Source: M3007 sp044226205 (GTDB taxonomy: Bacteria; Bacteroidota; Bacteroidia; Chitinophagales; Saprospiraceae). From it: 64,000 bases of DNA. Each line of letters begins with the position of its first letter. Position 1 is the first letter of the stretch. The notes beneath the pieces are model-generated. The model worked only from the letters and a program-made list of their open reading frames with translations, was not told the origin of the DNA and did no database searches. Location of the stretch: the NCBI GenBank assembly GCA_044226205.1, contig JBGAHL010000003.1, positions 62,001 to 126,000 on the forward strand, written 5' to 3'. Both the position numbers and the translations under genes were made by a program. Shown here piece after piece: positions 16,488 through 25,490 of the stretch.

Positions 16488-17927
16488 TCACAGTGCGGCC
16501 AGCAACCAGTCTTTGTTGGCAAGCGGCTGCATGGCTTGTATCTTTTGCTTTAAAGCAGCCCTTTTCGCGTCCCTGACCGTATGGCGCCTCGCTGCGGGCT
16601 CCGGCTTTTGCCGCCCGAGGAGGCGCAGCATGGCGAGAAAATTCAGGTTGGCGGTTTTCCCGAAAGCAGAAAGGCTGCGGTTGCGCCGTATCAGCTTGGC
16701 CGTGGCGTCGAGCAGGGCGGAAAGCGCTTCCTGTTCACCGAGCAGGTAATAAATTTTCAGTTGAATGATCTTGGCGCCCAGGTGGTAACTGAAATCGGTG
16801 AACTCCACGCCCTGCAAGGCGCGCAGGGCCTCGGCGTATTGTTCCTGTTCGAAGAATAAAACAGCCAGGTTGTAGGCGTAGGCGTTGTCGCGGTCGGCGG
16901 GCGGCAGATCGTCGCGGTAGCGGTGAAGAAACTGCTCCGTCCAGCCAAATTCGCGGCAACGCAAGCCGGCGGTGGTGATGTTTTTGTAGGTCCACTGGCT
17001 GAGGTGCCCGTCGCGCAGCAAAAGATTTTTTTCCAGCAAGGTTTGGTACAGGCTCAGGGCTTCGCGGTGGGCATCCGGCTCGCCGTCGTTGATGCGCCGA
17101 ATGCAGTAGTTGAGGGCATATTGGTACAGGTTGGCGAGTTCCTGCCCCGGGAAAATCGCCTCGTGTTGTTCGAGCGCGGTGGTGAGCCGCAGGAAGGTTT
17201 CATGGCATGGTCGGGTGATCAAATCGAGTGCGGCAAGGTACGCGCCGACCGCGGGATGGGTAGCCAGCAAGGGTTCTCCGGCGCACCATTGCAGCAGGCT
17301 GTCGAGCCATCGCGGCGCAAAATCCGCCTTCGCAACGGCCAGGGTGTTGCGGCTGAGCATGGAACACGCCAGCCGGAGTTTTTCGAGCGCCAGCAGCAGA
17401 TCGGCGTCGTCGGCTTGCCGAAGCAGAAAGTCGTCGGGCGCGCGCCGCGACTGCTTGGAGTGCAGGGCTTCGCGGAGTTCCCACCAATGCTGGTCGGCTT
17501 TTAGCCAGTGAAAGCTGCGTTCGCGGGCCTCGTCCAGTTGTTTCCGGGTTTTATCGAGCACGGCCGTGGCCGACTTGTCGAGGTCGCGGCGCAGCAGGGC
17601 GTCGGCCAGGTCGAGTTGTCGTTCGAGCGGCCGCGACTCGAATTGCTGGTACACGAGAAAGCCGTGCAGCAATTCCACAAGATCGGAAATCAGGTTGTTG
17701 AGGGCCAGTTCGTCGTAGGGCGTTTCGGGGCTCCAGAGTTTTGCAAAAACACGCGGCTTGTCGAGCTCGGCGCTCGTGAAGTCGGGCGCGTGCGACAGAA
17801 CGAGGCTGCACAGCTGGCGCAGGCGCTGGTTTTTGTTGAAAAAATCACTGTGCACCCAGGTCTGCCAGCGAATGCGTTCGCGCGGGCTGAGGGTCCGCAG
17901 GGTGGCGGCGAGTTTGGTGAACTGCAT
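16488..17927 (-). CDS. Hypothetical helical (TPR-like) protein
   Basis: 479 residues, soluble and almost entirely alpha-helical, with many Leu/Ala/Arg and paired-helix segments such as DNAYAYNLAVLFFEQEQYAEALRALQGVEF (shortened here as NLAVLFFEQEQYAEALRAL) that look like degenerate TPR units. No signal peptide or membrane segment. The start MQFTKLAATLRTLSPRERIR resembles the opening of a Bacteroidota-specific family of about 480-500 residues that I recall without a function. It converges with the HMG-CoA synthase gene, one base apart, so it belongs to no visible operon. Confidence 0.6.
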   Translation of the reverse strand: MQFTKLAATLRTLSPRERIRWQTWVHSDFFNKNQRLRQLCSLVLSHAPDFTSAELDKPRVFAKLWSPETPYDELALNNLISDLVELLHGFLVYQQFESRPLERQLDLADALLRRDLDKSATAVLDKTRKQLDEARERSFHWLKADQHWWELREALHSKQSRRAPDDFLLRQADDADLLLALEKLRLACSMLSRNTLAVAKADFAPRWLDSLLQWCAGEPLLATHPAVGAYLAALDLITRPCHETFLRLTTALEQHEAIFPGQELANLYQYALNYCIRRINDGEPDAHREALSLYQTLLEKNLLLRDGHLSQWTYKNITTAGLRCREFGWTEQFLHRYRDDLPPADRDNAYAYNLAVLFFEQEQYAEALRALQGVEFTDFSYHLGAKIIQLKIYYLLGEQEALSALLDATAKLIRRNRSLSAFGKTANLNFLAMLRLLGRQKPEPAARRHTVRDAKRAALKQKIQAMQPLANKDWLLAAL

Positions 17928-18145
17928 AGTTTTTAGGCCGAATTTGTCGTGCGGCTTGCTTTTTAAAAAGAGGGAGCAGGGGGCAAACAGGATTTAAAAT
18001 TCTATAAAAACAGGATTTCTTAGAAAAAATATTTTTATTAAAAAATTGATTTTAAATAAATTATAAAAATATCGTTTCTAAAAATCGGAGAAAGTTAAGT
18101 CTATAAAACCGCAAAAATGTACTTTCTCTCCTTCCTTGACGAGGG

Positions 18146-18153
18146 TAGTTTTG
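18146..18153 (+). promoter_or_regulatory. -7 promoter element
   Basis: TAGTTTTG matches TAnnTTTG and lies 45 nt before the ATG of the following T9SS protein gene. The region upstream (about 17990-18090) is strongly AT-rich. No -33 TTTG at the usual 19-21 nt spacing was seen. Confidence 0.5.
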
Positions 18154-18198
18154 TACCACTGAAAACTTGATTCATCCACACCATTAGTCAACCATCCC

Positions 18199-21100
18199 AT
18201 GAAAGGTATTTTCCGCACCTTATTTATGCTGTTCTGCATCTCGGCCCTCGGTGCACGGGGCGGCGCCCAGAATATCAGTTGTTTTTCCGTCCGGGCAGGC
18301 CTTGTAACCGGCCAGCCGGGCGATGTTGTGTCCGTGCCCATCCTTGCCGCAGGTACGGAAGATGAAATTGTCGGTATGCAATTTGCCCTGACCTGGGATC
18401 AGGCGGCATTGCAATATGTCGACCCTCAAATTGACTATGGGGACAAGTTGCCCTATCTGGATAACACCAATTTTAACTTCTCACAGGAAGGCGTTTTGCG
18501 TTTTCTCTGGCTGGATCTCCTGCTACAGGGCATATCTGTTCAGCCAGGAGACACCTTGTTTTCAATCAATTTGATGATCCAGCCAGGGGCGAGCGGATAT
18601 CTCCCGATTGTATTGCATCGGCAATATCCAGGCATTCCTCTGGAAATCAGCACCCTGTGGGACGGGATAATCCCAACCGGTGCGCTGGACGGCGGCGTAT
18701 TGATTGGCAATGGTCAGGCAGATCCGCTGAGTATCGCCGAGGCCTGTCAGTCTGCCGCCGACTGCTCCGCACCCTACGGCGCCATCAACCTGACCCTATC
18801 GGGTGGCACACCGCCATATACTTATTCCTGGGTTGGTCCGTCCGGCCCGATTTCGGGCTCCGACAATTTTGTGGCGGCAGGCGCCGGGCAATATGCCGTC
18901 ACGGTGACCGATCAGGACGGAGCCACGGCCACCGGGGCGTTTACGCTCGAATCGGACGTTACTTTTTTGAGCATTTACCCCAACGAAATTCAACAACCCA
19001 ATTGTGTGGGGCAGGGTGGTGTGATCGAAGTCGAAGCAATCAGCGGCGTGCCGCCTTACGAATATGTCTGGTCGAACGGCTCGACCGGGGCGGTGCAAAC
19101 CGGCCTGGCGGCGGGCAACTACACGGTCACGGTAACCGATGCTTCCGGCTGTACTTCCGATGCCAGTTTTGCCTTGCATGAGATCTCCGGGTTCAGCCTC
19201 GATCACATTTTGATCAAACCGCATTGCGGCGCCAACGACGGCTTTGTGTCGGTCGCGACGGCAGGATTCAGCCCGCCTTTCGAGTTTTTGTGGAATACCG
19301 GCTCTACCGACTCGTTCATCGGCAACCTGGGTGCGGGTATTTACAGCGTCACCGTGACCAATGCCGAGGGCTGCACCGAATCCGAGACGGTCTGGGTGGA
19401 AACCGACGGCGTAAACGGCGGCTGGGTGCACAACGAGTCGATCAACTGCAACCCGCTGACCAATCTGGTCGATATCGCGGGTATCTTCTGGACGGCCCCG
19501 GGCATCGTGCCGCCGGTGCAATTTACCTGGAGCAGCGGCGCCGTTCAGATACTGGACACGATCGATGCGGGGGGGTTTATCTTCGGTATTGACAATCAGC
19601 CACAGGGACAACAATACGTACAGGTGTCCGATGCCGGCGGGTGTATGTTGATCGTTCCCGTGTCGGCCGTTTGCCCCGATGCGGATGGGGATTCGCTCAC
19701 GGTATCCTGTCTGACGTTGCGCAGCGGCCAGGCCCAACCCTATTCCCTTTATTCCAACAAAGAATGCGTATCCATTCAGGTACAGGGTTTTGACGACATC
19801 ACCAGCCTGCGTTTCGGGCTGGACTGGCCTGCCGACAAATATTATTTTACCAATCTGACGGATATTGAACTGACGCCTTTTACGCCGTTTGACCTCAATG
19901 TTTTTCAGGATCAGGGCGCTTTGCTCATCGACTGGCACAATCCCTTCGGGCAAGGTACGACCCTCGCCGACGGAAGCACCCTGATGAAGGTGTGTTTTAT
20001 TCCGCTGGCCAATCCTGATGCGGACAGCGGCCTGGCTTTTACCGACGATTTTTCGCCGGAGGCCACCCGCAATGGCCAGCCGATTGCCCTGGCGGGCTAC
20101 GACGGGCGGTTTAGCAGCGCTACCAACGTACCTTCGAGCACTTGCGCCGTGGTGCCCGACTGCCTCAACGACGGCAACGGCGGGTTTTATCTCGACGGCA
20201 TCTGGTGGAACACCCTGCTCGATATCGATTTGTTTCAGCACGGCGATTTGCAATGGAGCGGCACGGTGGACGAACTCGGGGATCTTGCCCCGGGCACCTA
20301 TCGCGCCGATTTGCCGGGCCAGGGCGGTATTCCCCAGCATGCGCTCCTTCATCTGCCTCAAATTTCAACCGACGACTGCGTCTGGCCCGGAGACGCCGAC
20401 AACAATGCGGCGGCCAACCACCATGATTTGCTTTACCTGGGTCTTGCGTATGGCGCCAGCGGTCCTTCGCGCCCGGCCCAGCTGCTCGACTGGATGGGGC
20501 TGGATGGCAATACCTGGAACCAGCAAACCAACCTGCGGAAAGTTGACTTTAAAAACATCGACACCAACGGCGATGGCCTGGTCAGCGTAGACGACACCCT
20601 GGCGATCGTGCAGAACTGGGGCCAGGTGATTAATCCGAACACCGACAACCCCTACGACGCGCCGTTTGGCAACCAGTCGCAGGACCTTGCTCCCGTGCTG
20701 GCGGCCGCGCCCGATACTGCCACGAGCGGCCAGGTGATCTCCATCCCGATTACGCTTGGCAGCGCCGATATTCCGGTCGACAACCTGCATGGCCTGGCGT
20801 TCAGCATTATTTATGACCCTGGAATGCTGCAAAACAGCGTTTATTTCGAGCCTGACAATTCCTGGATCGGCAACCCGCAAACCGATCTGATCTGGTTGCA
20901 GCGCAATTTTCCCGATCAAGGGCGAATCGATATTGCCCTGACCCGCTTCGATGGACAGCCGGCAAACGGCAATGGCATCATCGGTCATCTGTTCGTGATT
21001 ATCGAAGACGATATCTTCTTCCAGACGCCGGATGGCGCCGGCGTCGCAGCGCTGGCAGATGCCGATACGGTCATGCACACGAGGTTGCGGTTTGCCAATA

Positions 21101-21450
21101 CGCAGGCAATCGGCCCGTCCGAGGAACCCATTCCCCTGAAAACGGCAGAATTTGTGCTGCCGATCGCCAACGGCGGCAGCACGGGCGTCGACAACCCGGA
21201 ATCTGGAGTGTCGATATCGGTTTGGCCCAACCCGGCCGCCAACTGGGTCGCATTGAGCAGCGTGTCCGGGGCCATCCAGCGTGTGGTGCTTGTTGCCCCC
21301 GACGGCAAAGTGTGTCTGGATCGCGCAATGCCCGGTTTGCCCACCGGCCGCCTCGATCTGACGGGCGTACCTGCCGGGCCGTATGGATTGAAAGTAATTA
21401 CCGACCAGGGCGTGTATTTGCAAAAACTGGTCGTTAACGCGAGCAAATAA
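18199..21450 (+). CDS. T9SS-secreted protein with cohesin-like, SprB and dockerin-like modules
   Basis: 1083 residues. Signal peptide 1-23; a cohesin-like beta domain (25-175: GQPGDVVSVPILAAG ... IVGMQFALTWDQAALQY); three SprB-type repeats (about 180-400, each GG/SG..PPYxYxW ... G.Y.VTVTD..GC); a second cohesin-like domain (about 505-640); a dockerin-like pair of Ca-loops (DADNNAAANHHD near 730, DTNGDGLVSVDD near 787); a third cohesin-like domain (about 835-960); and a type A T9SS sorting domain (about 1000-1083, VWPNPAANWVALSS). It is probably a surface or secreted structural/adhesive protein. Long minus-strand open frames across it are shadows. Confidence 0.85.
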   Translation: MKGIFRTLFMLFCISALGARGGAQNISCFSVRAGLVTGQPGDVVSVPILAAGTEDEIVGMQFALTWDQAALQYVDPQIDYGDKLPYLDNTNFNFSQEGVLRFLWLDLLLQGISVQPGDTLFSINLMIQPGASGYLPIVLHRQYPGIPLEISTLWDGIIPTGALDGGVLIGNGQADPLSIAEACQSAADCSAPYGAINLTLSGGTPPYTYSWVGPSGPISGSDNFVAAGAGQYAVTVTDQDGATATGAFTLESDVTFLSIYPNEIQQPNCVGQGGVIEVEAISGVPPYEYVWSNGSTGAVQTGLAAGNYTVTVTDASGCTSDASFALHEISGFSLDHILIKPHCGANDGFVSVATAGFSPPFEFLWNTGSTDSFIGNLGAGIYSVTVTNAEGCTESETVWVETDGVNGGWVHNESINCNPLTNLVDIAGIFWTAPGIVPPVQFTWSSGAVQILDTIDAGGFIFGIDNQPQGQQYVQVSDAGGCMLIVPVSAVCPDADGDSLTVSCLTLRSGQAQPYSLYSNKECVSIQVQGFDDITSLRFGLDWPADKYYFTNLTDIELTPFTPFDLNVFQDQGALLIDWHNPFGQGTTLADGSTLMKVCFIPLANPDADSGLAFTDDFSPEATRNGQPIALAGYDGRFSSATNVPSSTCAVVPDCLNDGNGGFYLDGIWWNTLLDIDLFQHGDLQWSGTVDELGDLAPGTYRADLPGQGGIPQHALLHLPQISTDDCVWPGDADNNAAANHHDLLYLGLAYGASGPSRPAQLLDWMGLDGNTWNQQTNLRKVDFKNIDTNGDGLVSVDDTLAIVQNWGQVINPNTDNPYDAPFGNQSQDLAPVLAAAPDTATSGQVISIPITLGSADIPVDNLHGLAFSIIYDPGMLQNSVYFEPDNSWIGNPQTDLIWLQRNFPDQGRIDIALTRFDGQPANGNGIIGHLFVIIEDDIFFQTPDGAGVAALADADTVMHTRLRFANTQAIGPSEEPIPLKTAEFVLPIANGGSTGVDNPESGVSISVWPNPAANWVALSSVSGAIQRVVLVAPDGKVCLDRAMPGLPTGRLDLTGVPAGPYGLKVITDQGVYLQKLVVNASK

Positions 21451-21472
21451 GTTGAAATCACCATTTTTTGAG

Positions 21473-21505
21473 CCGCCGGGAATGAATCCGCCCCGGCGGT
21501 TTTTT
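21473..21505 (+). terminator. Rho-independent terminator
   Basis: CCGCCGGG (21473-21480) pairs with CCCGGCGG (21492-21499) around an 11-nt loop, followed directly by six T. It ends the T9SS protein transcript and insulates the ribosomal protein block. Confidence 0.85.
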
Positions 21506-21553
21506 CATTTGGTTCCCCCTTCTCAAACTTTTTCCCAAAAATTTTAAATCCCT

Positions 21554-21586
21554 TTTGGAAAAAAGAAAAGCATGTGATTACCTTTG
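21554..21586 (+). promoter_or_regulatory. S10 operon promoter (-33 / -7)
   Basis: TTTG at 21554-21557, 21 nt of spacer and TACCTTTG at 21579-21586 fit the Bacteroidota promoter TTTG-N19-21-TAnnTTTG exactly. It predicts a transcript start near 21592 and a leader of about 75 nt before rpsJ, room for autoregulation. It is the best promoter in the window. Confidence 0.75.
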
Positions 21587-21668
21587 CGGGCGCTTTTCGG
21601 GAAAGGTTTGCAAAATCAAATTTGGTTTACCGGAAAGTAAAGTGTTCAAGAAGAAATTTTAACAGGTA

Positions 21669-21977
21669 ATGAATCAGAAAATTCGCATCAAACTTCGGTC
21701 GTACGACTACAACTTGGTAGACAAATCTACCGAGAAGATCGTGAAGACCGTACGTGCGAGTGGAGCCGTTGTGACTGGCCCGATTCCGCTGCCTACCGAG
21801 AAGGAAATTTTCACCGTGCTGCGCTCGCCGCACGTGAATAAAAAATCCCGGGAGCAGTTCCAGTTGCGCACCCACAAGCGCTTGATTGAAATCTACACGC
21901 CCACCCAGAAAACGGTGGACGCGCTCTCCAAGTTGGAACTCCCGAGCGGTGTGGACATCCAGGTCAAGCTCACCTAA
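21669..21977 (+). CDS. rpsJ: 30S ribosomal protein S10
   Basis: 102 residues, full length. MNQKIRIKLRSYDYNLVDKS and the IPLPTEKEIFTVLRSPHVNK loop are the S10 signature; the protein sits in the 30S head and in other bacteria also acts as NusE. It is the first gene of the block, about 80 nt after the promoter. The usual upstream rpsL-rpsG-fusA genes are not here; a T9SS protein gene precedes it instead. Confidence 0.97.
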   Translation: MNQKIRIKLRSYDYNLVDKSTEKIVKTVRASGAVVTGPIPLPTEKEIFTVLRSPHVNKKSREQFQLRTHKRLIEIYTPTQKTVDALSKLELPSGVDIQVKLT

Positions 21978-22167
21978 ACAGTAATTTTCAGATTCAAGAC
22001 GGTTGTTTCCGGCAGGGGTCAAAGTGGTCGTTTTTACGAACTAACTGATGTCGCCGAAAGCGTTTCCAGAACGTGGAAAGTCGCTTTTTTGCTTTTCCAC
22101 CTATGCGAGCCGCCTTGCATTTGTTCGAAAAAACACCAATCGTTCAACCATAAAAAATACGCCACAC

Positions 22168-22788
22168 GTGAACGGTCTGATTGGCAAAAAAATCGGGATG
22201 ACTAGCGTCTATGACAGTACGGGCAAAAACGTTGCCTGCACGATCATCGAAGCCGGCCCCTGCGTGGTGACGCAAGTGCGCACCGAAGACAACGACGGCT
22301 ACACAGCCCTCCAGCTCGCCTACGGCGATCGCAAAGTCAAAAACACCCCCGCCCCGCTGCTCGGCCACTTCGAAGCAGCCGGCACGGCCCCCAAACATCA
22401 GGTGCGCGAATTTCGCGACATGAGCCTCAACAAAGAACTCGGAGAACTGGTGACGGTTGCCGATGTCTTCCAGGAAGGCGACAAGGTCAGCGTGGTCGGC
22501 ACCTCGAAAGGTAAAGGCTTTCAGGGCGTTGTTCGCCGCCACGGTTTCGGCGGCGTCATGCAACAAACCCACGGTCAGCACAACCGCCTTCGCGCCCCGG
22601 GCTCTCTGGGTAACTCCTCCTTCGCAGCCAAAGTTATGAAAGGCATGCGTATGGCCGGCCAGATGGGCAACGAGCGCGTAAAAGTTCGCCGCCTTAAAGT
22701 GCTCAAAGTGTTTCCCGATCAAAACCTCATCCTGATCAAAGGAGCGGTTCCGGGCCACAAAGGAGCATATGTTATTATTGAAAAGTAA
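22168..22788 (+). CDS. rplC: 50S ribosomal protein L3
   Basis: 206 residues from a GTG start at 22168 (reading MNGLIGKKIGMTSVYD), chosen because L3 proteins start at this motif; the frame stays open upstream to 22048 but that stretch (ERGKSLFCFSTYASRL) is not L3-like. FQGVVRRHGFGG and the GQMGNERVKVR segment near the 23S peptidyl transferase centre are conserved. A spacer of 190 nt separates it from rpsJ, unusually long for this operon. Confidence 0.95.
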   Translation: MNGLIGKKIGMTSVYDSTGKNVACTIIEAGPCVVTQVRTEDNDGYTALQLAYGDRKVKNTPAPLLGHFEAAGTAPKHQVREFRDMSLNKELGELVTVADVFQEGDKVSVVGTSKGKGFQGVVRRHGFGGVMQQTHGQHNRLRAPGSLGNSSFAAKVMKGMRMAGQMGNERVKVRRLKVLKVFPDQNLILIKGAVPGHKGAYVIIEK

Positions 22789-22836
22789 AAAACATGCCGT
22801 GCCTTCGGGAACGGCAGACCATAAATTTCTTCGGAA

Positions 22837-23463
22837 ATGAAAGTCAATATCGTAAATATTAAAGGCGAAGCCACGGGCCGCACCATCGAATTGCCCGACA
22901 ATGTGTTCGGCATCGAACCGCATGAGCACAGTGTTTGGCTCGATGTGAAACGCTACCTCGCAGCACAACGCCAGGGCACGCACAAGTCCAAAGAGCGCAG
23001 CGAAATGAGCGGCTCCACCCGCAAATTGCACAAGCAAAAAGGTACCGGCGGCTCGCGTAAAGGCGATATCAACAACCCGCTGTACCGCGGTGGCGGCCGT
23101 GTTTTCGGTCCTCGCCCTCGCAACTACGACATCCAGGTCAACGCCAAAGTGCGCCGCCTGGCCCGTCGCAGCGCCCTCAGTGCCAAAGCTCATGCCGGCC
23201 AGATCATCGTAGTGGAAGATTTTCGCTTCGAGGCGCCCAAAACCAAGGAATTCCAGGCTATGCTCAACGCCCTCCAGGTGGCTGACAAAAAGCCGCTTAC
23301 CGTCCTTGGCGGCTACGACAAAAACCTCTACCTCTCCTGTCGCAATATTCCTAAAGCCGAAATCGCCCCGGCCCGCGATCTGAATACCTACCAGATCATG
23401 AATGCCGGCGTCATCGTGCTCGCCGAAAGCGCCATCGAGGCGATCAAAGAAACCTGCGCGTAA
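22837..23463 (+). CDS. rplD: 50S ribosomal protein L4
   Basis: 208 residues, usual length. The exit-tunnel loop is visible as KQKGTGGSRKGDINNPLYRG followed by GGGRVFGPRPR. L4 contacts 23S rRNA domain I and in enterobacteria represses the S10 operon; no such control can be inferred here. Lies between rplC and rplW in standard order. Confidence 0.97.
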   Translation: MKVNIVNIKGEATGRTIELPDNVFGIEPHEHSVWLDVKRYLAAQRQGTHKSKERSEMSGSTRKLHKQKGTGGSRKGDINNPLYRGGGRVFGPRPRNYDIQVNAKVRRLARRSALSAKAHAGQIIVVEDFRFEAPKTKEFQAMLNALQVADKKPLTVLGGYDKNLYLSCRNIPKAEIAPARDLNTYQIMNAGVIVLAESAIEAIKETCA

Positions 23464-23533
23464 ACAGTTTGCAGCGGCGATCAACACCGGGTACGGTCGA
23501 GACCAATGCTTCAAACGATAAAAGAATACCATC

Positions 23534-23836
23534 ATGGCTAAGCAAATTCTGATCAAGCCGGTCATCACGGAAAAATCGACGAAACTCGCCGACAAACGCG
23601 GTACGTATGTTTTCGTGGTGAACAAAGACGCCAACAAAATCGAGGTCAAAAACGCCGTGGAGAAGTTCTACAACGTCAGTGTAGATAGCGTCAACACCGC
23701 CGTAATGCCGGCCAAACCGAAGGCCCGCAGCACAAAAACGACCATCGTACGCGGCCGTAAAGCTTCCTACAAGAAAGCTTTCGTAACCCTCACTCCCGGC
23801 GAACGCATCGACATCTTCGGTGCCGTCGAAGAATAA
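23534..23836 (+). CDS. rplW: 50S ribosomal protein L23
   Basis: 100 residues. ILIKPVITEKSTKLADKRGT and YVFVVNKDANKIEVKNAVE match the L23 fold at the tunnel exit, the docking site for trigger factor and SRP. Length is normal and order is standard. Confidence 0.97.
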   Translation: MAKQILIKPVITEKSTKLADKRGTYVFVVNKDANKIEVKNAVEKFYNVSVDSVNTAVMPAKPKARSTKTTIVRGRKASYKKAFVTLTPGERIDIFGAVEE

Positions 23837-23880
23837 AAAAACATCGATGATCGATGAGCGCTGAACGCATGCGATTCAAA

Positions 23881-23915
23881 ACTCATCACTCATCACTCAT
23901 CACTCATCACTCATC
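23881..23915 (+). repeat. Five tandem ACTCATC heptamers upstream of rplB
   Basis: Five perfect copies of ACTCATC end 11 nt before the rplB ATG, preceded by a direct repeat of ATCGATG (23843-23856 region). They lie in the 90-nt rplW-rplB spacer where a ribosome binding site would be, and there is no Shine-Dalgarno sequence. Confidence 0.9.
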
Positions 23916-23926
23916 ATTAGAGAAAG

Positions 23927-24766
23927 ATGGCAGTTAAGAAATTCAATCCGATCACGCCTGGCTCCCGTTACCGGGTAGCTGTGGATCGCAAGGAACTGAC
24001 TAAAGGCGCCAAGCCTGAAAAATCGCTGCTGGTCACCATCGGCAGCACGGGCGGTCGCAATACCGACGGCCACCGCACCATGCGCCACCGCGGCGGCGGC
24101 CACAAACGTCGCTACCGTATCGTCGACTTCAAACGCGAAAAAGAAGGGATGACGGCCAAAGTGCAAAACATTCAGTACGATCCCTATCGCAGTGCCTTCA
24201 TTGCACTCGTGGAATACGCCGACGGCGAAAAACGCTACATCATTGCACCCAAAGGCCTGACGATCGGTCAGGAAATCGTTTCGGGTCGTGGCGCTGCTCC
24301 CGAAATTGGCAACTGCCTCTACCTGGCCGAAGTACCCCTGGGCGCTTTCGTCCACAATATCGAAATGAAACCCGGCGCAGGTGGCGTACTTGTACGCGGA
24401 GCAGGCACCGGCGCCCAGATGATGGGCCGTGAAGAGCGCTACGCAGTGCTGCGCATGCCCTCCGGCGAAATCCGCCGTATTTTCCTGACCTGCAAAGCCA
24501 CCATCGGCACCGTAGGCAACTCTGATCACAACCTCGAGATCAACGGTAAAGCTGGTCGCAACCGCTGGAAAGGCTGGCGTCCGCGCAACCGCCCCGTCGC
24601 CATGAACCCGGTTGATCACCCCATGGGTGGTGGTGAAGGTCGTGCCTCTGGTGGTCACCCGCGTAGCCGCAAAGGCCTGAAAGCCAAAGGCATGAAGACC
24701 CGCAGCCGCACGAAAAAATCCAATGCACTGATCATCAGCCGCAAAAAAGGCGGATTGGTAAAATAA
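23927..24766 (+). CDS. rplB: 50S ribosomal protein L2
   Basis: 279 residues. The C-terminal NPVDHPMGGGEGRASGGHPR segment holds the conserved histidine region near the peptidyl transferase centre, and GRNTDGHRTMRHRGGGHKRR is the N-terminal RNA-binding stretch. Full length and essential. Preceded by a tandem heptamer repeat instead of a visible ribosome binding site. Confidence 0.97.
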   Translation: MAVKKFNPITPGSRYRVAVDRKELTKGAKPEKSLLVTIGSTGGRNTDGHRTMRHRGGGHKRRYRIVDFKREKEGMTAKVQNIQYDPYRSAFIALVEYADGEKRYIIAPKGLTIGQEIVSGRGAAPEIGNCLYLAEVPLGAFVHNIEMKPGAGGVLVRGAGTGAQMMGREERYAVLRMPSGEIRRIFLTCKATIGTVGNSDHNLEINGKAGRNRWKGWRPRNRPVAMNPVDHPMGGGEGRASGGHPRSRKGLKAKGMKTRSRTKKSNALIISRKKGGLVK

Positions 24767-24790
24767 ATTATCACTCTTAACTGAAACGAG

Positions 24791-25057
24791 ATGCCGCGTT
24801 CGCTCAAAAAAGGCCCTTACGTACACCACGCTCTTACCGAGAAAGTCGCTAAGGCCAAGCAAAGCAACAGAAAACAGGTGATCAAAACCTGGAGCCGCGC
24901 CTCCATGATCATCCCGGATATGGTCGGCGAAACCATCGCTGTCCACAACGGCAAAACATTCATCCCGGTGTTCGTCACCGAAAATATGGTAGGTCACAAA
25001 CTCGGTGAGTTCGCCCCCACGCGCAACTTCCGCGGCCACGCCGGCAACAGAAAATAA
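24791..25057 (+). CDS. rpsS: 30S ribosomal protein S19
   Basis: 88 residues. MPRSLKKGPYVHHALTEKV and the KTWSRASMIIPDMVG segment are diagnostic; S19 lies in the 30S head beside S13. The gap to rplB is 24 nt. Confidence 0.97.
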   Translation: MPRSLKKGPYVHHALTEKVAKAKQSNRKQVIKTWSRASMIIPDMVGETIAVHNGKTFIPVFVTENMVGHKLGEFAPTRNFRGHAGNRK

Positions 25058-25076
25058 TTAGCACATTTTTGATAAA

Positions 25077-25439
25077 ATGGAAGCCGTAGCAAAATTGCGC
25101 AACTGCCCGATGTCGCCCCGCAAAATGCGACTGGTAGTAGATAATATCCGCGGTAAAAACGTGGTGGATGCCTTGAGCATTCTTAAATATACCAACAAGG
25201 AAGCCGCCATGTGGCTGGAGAAGCTCGTGTTGTCTGCAATCAACAACTGGGAACAGAAATCTGACCAGGTTGGCGCAGCAGACGATTACGATCTCTACAT
25301 CAAAACAGCACACGTGGACCCGGGTGGCATTATCTATCGCTTTCTGCCCGCCCCGCAAGGCCGCGCATACCGCGTCCGCAAGCGCCGCAATCACGTGACG
25401 CTCGTGGTCGAAAACAAAGTTCGCCTCGACGGCGAATAA
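25077..25439 (+). CDS. rplV: 50S ribosomal protein L22
   Basis: 120 residues. AKLRNCPMSPRKMRLVVDNI opens the globular domain and the beta-hairpin reaching the exit tunnel ends in RAYRVRKRRNHVTLVV. Length is normal. Starts 19 nt after rpsS. Confidence 0.96.
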   Translation: MEAVAKLRNCPMSPRKMRLVVDNIRGKNVVDALSILKYTNKEAAMWLEKLVLSAINNWEQKSDQVGAADDYDLYIKTAHVDPGGIIYRFLPAPQGRAYRVRKRRNHVTLVVENKVRLDGE

Positions 25440-25490
25440 CAATCAACCCCGATCCACCCTCATTCGCACACTCACTCATTCAACAATACA

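Noticed and set aside
18796..20361. 521-codon minus-strand open frame opposite the cohesin/SprB protein
   Set aside because: Shadow of the plus-strand gene with Arg/Gly/His-rich composition.
22144..23649. 501-codon minus-strand open frame across rplC-rplW
   Set aside because: Lies fully over three certain ribosomal protein genes; a codon-bias shadow.
23881..23917. ACTCATC tandem array as a CRISPR
   Set aside because: Seven-base units without spacers; no cas genes anywhere in the window.
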